Source of the DNA: Cytophagales bacterium
GTDB taxonomy: Bacteria > Bacteroidota > Bacteroidia > Cytophagales > Cyclobacteriaceae
NCBI GenBank assembly: GCA_024643485.1
Contig: JAHEMU010000088.1
Span: 1-9,165 of the forward strand
Direction: 5' to 3'
Length of the DNA: 9,165 nt
Position numbers and translations under genes: made by a program. The notes beneath the pieces were generated by a model, which saw only the letters and a list, made by a program, of their open reading frames with translations, did no database searches and was not told where the DNA came from. Below are positions 6,380-9,165 of this stretch, piece after piece (positions within the stretch are counted from its first letter, which is position 1; each line of letters opens with the position of its first letter).

Positions 6380-9094
6380 TTATTTATCCGACCATTCGTC
6401 TGCTAAAATATTAAATTCTTTTTGATATGATTTGCCATCGACGACGACCTTGACTTTAAAAGTACCTGTACTTACTTGAGACATGATATAATCAGCACCT
6501 GCTACCATTTGCTTATACCTCGCTTCACCCGCGTATTGCTTAAAACGTTCTGCCCGTTCTAAATAACTAGCCTTTTCTTCTGGAGTTCTCAATCGTTCTC
6601 TTTTTTGCATATTCCAATTAATGAAATTCATACCTTCTTTAGCATTAACAGCAATTTCATCGATTACTGTACTGCCTTGGTACACGTAAAATGTAAGTCC
6701 CGCTTGCTCTGATTTTGAATAAAAGGTTATAACCTGACCGGATGATTCGCTTTCACCATCAAAATTTGTTGAGGCAGAATTATTGTCACCAGCATACATA
6801 TACTGTATTTTATCACGAACATTAAACAATGTAAAACTGGTAGAAAGAGTGGTTTCATCTGACTCTTCTAGTGAGGATATATTTGTTATATAAATACCTC
6901 TTCCATGCGTAGCGACTACCAAATCCAACTCTCTCGGATGAATAATTAAATCATGAATGGGTTGTTTTGGAATATTGCTATCAAAAGGAGTCCAATTATT
7001 ACCACCATCAGTAGAAACATTTAAGCCCATATCACTACCTACAAACAATAAATTTGGATTTTTCCTTCCTTCTCGTACCACATTAATTGAACCCATTGGC
7101 AAACCTTTTCCAAGGTTGGTCCAGGTTTGTCCAAAGTCCTGAGTTTTATAGATAAAAGGCTTAAAATCATCACGTCTATATCCTGTGTAGGTAACATAGG
7201 CAGTACCCGCGAAATGATTTGAAGGTTCAATTCGGCTTACCCAGTACCCTGGATTTCCTTTAATATTCGCATTCAACAACGTCCACGTTTTACCACCATC
7301 TTTTGATAGCTGAACATTTCCATCATCCGTTCCTACCCACAACACACCTGATTGAATGGGTGATTCCGCCAAGGAGGTTATAGTTGAATATTGGATATTT
7401 CCTGTACCCTGTATTTTTGCTGCGTCGTTAGTTGTTAAATCAGGACTGATAACTTCCCACGACTCTCCTCTATTTTGGGATTTTACTACTTTATTACCAG
7501 CGTGGTATATAGTTGATGAGTTGTGAGGTGAAATTAATATTGGAGCATTCCAATTCCAACGCATATCTTTATCCTGATAACCGATACCTTTCGATTCACC
7601 GGTAACTTGATCCATTCGGGATATAGACCCAAATTGCGATTCATTATATAACCATCTACTATCCGATGGATCTACCACATTATACATACCATCACCACCA
7701 CCAGTTCTTTTCCAATCTTCCATTCGAATACTTGACCCATCTTTTTTTGTTGAAGGTCCTTTAATTGAACCATTATCTTGAATACCTCCATAAACATTAT
7801 ATGGTCGTTCCATATCTACTCCAATGGCATAAAATTGAGCCAAAGACAATTCATCGGGGTGATACCAATTTTTACCTCCATCATAGGTAATTCCCAACCC
7901 ATGGTCATATCCTAAAATAAAGTGTTTCGAATCTTTAGGATCAATCCACATCGCGTGATTATCCCCGCCGAATCTAAAAGCCGTTTTCCAAGACTCACCA
8001 CCATCTTTGGTTTCCCAAACCTGAATTCCCAAAACATATACATGATTTTCATCGTTTGGATCAATTCTCACTTGTTGATAATAATAGGCTGGTCCCCCTC
8101 CAATATCCTCACCGTCTGGGGAAACTTTTTTCCAAGTAACACCACCATCATCGGATCGATACATTTCATCGCCCACCTCTTTTTGATCTTTTCCTAAAGG
8201 AATACCATCTATCAATTGTTTTAGTCGATCCTTATCCTTCATACCAGGCACATTCACATTTTCGATATTGGCATACATTACATTAGGATTTTTAGTAGAA
8301 ATATCAATTCCTATCCTTCCTAGAAACCCTTCAGGGAGTCCACCGGCTACCTTTTTCCAAGTTTCCCCTGCATCTGTTGAGGTATAGATAGCAGAACCGG
8401 GGCCGCCTGGATTATAGGTCCAAGGAGTTCTTATTTTATCAAAAGTAGCGGCAAATAACACCTGAGGATTTGAAGGGTGCATGACTACGTCTACAACACC
8501 AATGTTTTTTCCCTTTACAACGATATCCAATACTTTTTTCCACGAATTCCCTCCATCTGACGATTTATATAAACCTCGTTCCGGATTATCTGAATATAAA
8601 TGCCCTAATGCAGCCACATACAGTATATCCGGGTTTTCTGGATGGACTACGATTCGACCAATATGGTGCGATTCATCTAAGCCTAAATGCTTCCAAGATT
8701 TACCAGCATCATCAGAACGATAGACTCCATTTCCAAAATATGAACTTCTGGAGTTATTTGCCTCTCCACTTCCCACATAAACGATAGCAGGGTTAGAAGG
8801 AGCTACTGTAACATCTCCAATGGAGTACACGCTTTGATCTTCGAATAATGGAGAAAAAGAAATTCCATTATTTTCCGTTTTCCATAAATGGCCTGAAGCA
8901 GTTGCAGCATAAAAGACTTTTGGATTTGACTCTACAACGGCAAAATCCACAAATCTTCCCGATTGCCTGGTTGGGCCAATTTCTCTAAAATGAAACCCTT
9001 TTGTAAGCGTTGCTTGTGATGTTTGGGCAAAAAGAGGGAATACTCCTCCAATTGATCCAAAAAATATTAAAATTAATAAGTATTTATTTTTCAT
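6380..9094 (-). CDS. Exported VPS10/sortilin-like Asp-box repeat (beta-propeller) protein
   Basis: 904 residues from ATG 9094 with a signal peptide (hydrophobic 5-21, cleavage probably after LFA at 23). About eleven Asp-box motifs (S-x-D-x-G-x-x-W) occur at 73-80 (degenerate), 127-134, 178-185, 239-246, 314-321, 362-369, 403-410, 539-546 (SQNRGESW, weak), 597-604, 651-658 and 694-701. Each follows a strand repeat containing P-x-N/D-P and Y/F-V/A-A/G-x, the pattern of seven- to ten-bladed VPS10/BNR propellers. The start (GFHFREIGPTRQSGRFVDFAV) is typical of the Bacteroidota family often labelled glycosyl hydrolase, though no sialidase catalytic residues are evident and hydrolase activity is unproven. 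Residues ~750-904 form a C-terminal Ig-like region (GMNFINWNM, then TGTFKVKVVVDGKSY). There is no T9SS sorting domain, so a periplasmic or released location is likely. It ends at the shared terminator; no clear promoter is visible between 9095 and the window edge. Confidence 0.9.
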   Translation of the reverse strand: MKNKYLLILIFFGSIGGVFPLFAQTSQATLTKGFHFREIGPTRQSGRFVDFAVVESNPKVFYAATASGHLWKTENNGISFSPLFEDQSVYSIGDVTVAPSNPAIVYVGSGEANNSRSSYFGNGVYRSDDAGKSWKHLGLDESHHIGRIVVHPENPDILYVAALGHLYSDNPERGLYKSSDGGNSWKKVLDIVVKGKNIGVVDVVMHPSNPQVLFAATFDKIRTPWTYNPGGPGSAIYTSTDAGETWKKVAGGLPEGFLGRIGIDISTKNPNVMYANIENVNVPGMKDKDRLKQLIDGIPLGKDQKEVGDEMYRSDDGGVTWKKVSPDGEDIGGGPAYYYQQVRIDPNDENHVYVLGIQVWETKDGGESWKTAFRFGGDNHAMWIDPKDSKHFILGYDHGLGITYDGGKNWYHPDELSLAQFYAIGVDMERPYNVYGGIQDNGSIKGPSTKKDGSSIRMEDWKRTGGGDGMYNVVDPSDSRWLYNESQFGSISRMDQVTGESKGIGYQDKDMRWNWNAPILISPHNSSTIYHAGNKVVKSQNRGESWEVISPDLTTNDAAKIQGTGNIQYSTITSLAESPIQSGVLWVGTDDGNVQLSKDGGKTWTLLNANIKGNPGYWVSRIEPSNHFAGTAYVTYTGYRRDDFKPFIYKTQDFGQTWTNLGKGLPMGSINVVREGRKNPNLLFVGSDMGLNVSTDGGNNWTPFDSNIPKQPIHDLIIHPRELDLVVATHGRGIYITNISSLEESDETTLSTSFTLFNVRDKIQYMYAGDNNSASTNFDGESESSGQVITFYSKSEQAGLTFYVYQGSTVIDEIAVNAKEGMNFINWNMQKRERLRTPEEKASYLERAERFKQYAGEARYKQMVAGADYIMSQVSTGTFKVKVVVDGKSYQKEFNILADEWSDK

Positions 9095-9165
9095 AATGGC
9101 TGATTTTAATTGTTTGAAAATACGGTAAAGTACTTTGTTATAAAATACCGCTTACATAAAAAATG

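Noticed and set aside
7922..8197. Plus-strand open frame of 91 codons inside the Asp-box gene
   Set aside because: It is antisense to repeat coding sequence; long antisense frames are a by-product of the repeated Asp-box codons.
9123..9150. CGGTA...TACCG inverted repeat and AAAGTACTTT palindrome upstream of the Asp-box gene
   Set aside because: The short arms and the window edge prevent any judgement; no promoter box matches nearby.

Overview
The window reads as AT-rich chromosomal DNA of a Bacteroidota bacterium, most likely Cytophagales-like (class level is inference). Two proteins end in type IX secretion (T9SS) type-A C-terminal sorting domains with a YPNP or FPNP motif. Most of the other proteins carry export signals. 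Genes mostly lack strong Shine-Dalgarno sequences, and the gene families (CotH kinase-like surface protein, Asp-box VPS10-like repeat protein, secreted caspase-like protease) are typical of that phylum. No rRNA, tRNA, CRISPR array, insertion sequence or phage gene was seen.

Layout. (1) 1-1947, plus strand: the C-terminal 252 residues of a T9SS-secreted protein cut by the left edge, then, one base after its stop, a secreted Ig-like plus caspase-like (C14) protease with an intact His/Cys dyad. (2) 1956-5772, minus strand: a tightly packed run. In transcription order it holds a 109-aa helical protein, a 55-aa protein ending in a Cys-x-x-Cys motif, a crotonase-fold hydratase resembling methylglutaconyl-CoA hydratase, a CotH-like T9SS surface protein, and a 53-aa zinc-ribbon protein with one membrane helix. 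The last gene starts inside the stop codon of the CotH gene (TGATG). (3) 5773-5947: a very AT-rich divergent spacer with a dyad and a good sigma-54-type promoter candidate facing a short lipoprotein gene (5948-6310). (4) 6325-6364: a 17-bp perfect-stem terminator serving convergent genes. (5) 6380-9094, minus strand: a 904-aa exported Asp-box repeat (VPS10/sortilin-like) protein.

Two of the genes (53 and 55 aa) are very short but well supported by cysteine motifs and tight spacing. Three longer genes most likely start downstream of their longest open frame: the caspase at 763, the hydratase at 5119 and the CotH protein at 4333. The window is mainly cell-surface and secretome functions with one catabolic enzyme embedded. 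The pairs that most deserve a second look are the coupled caspase/T9SS-substrate pair and the hydratase-CotH-zinc-ribbon run.
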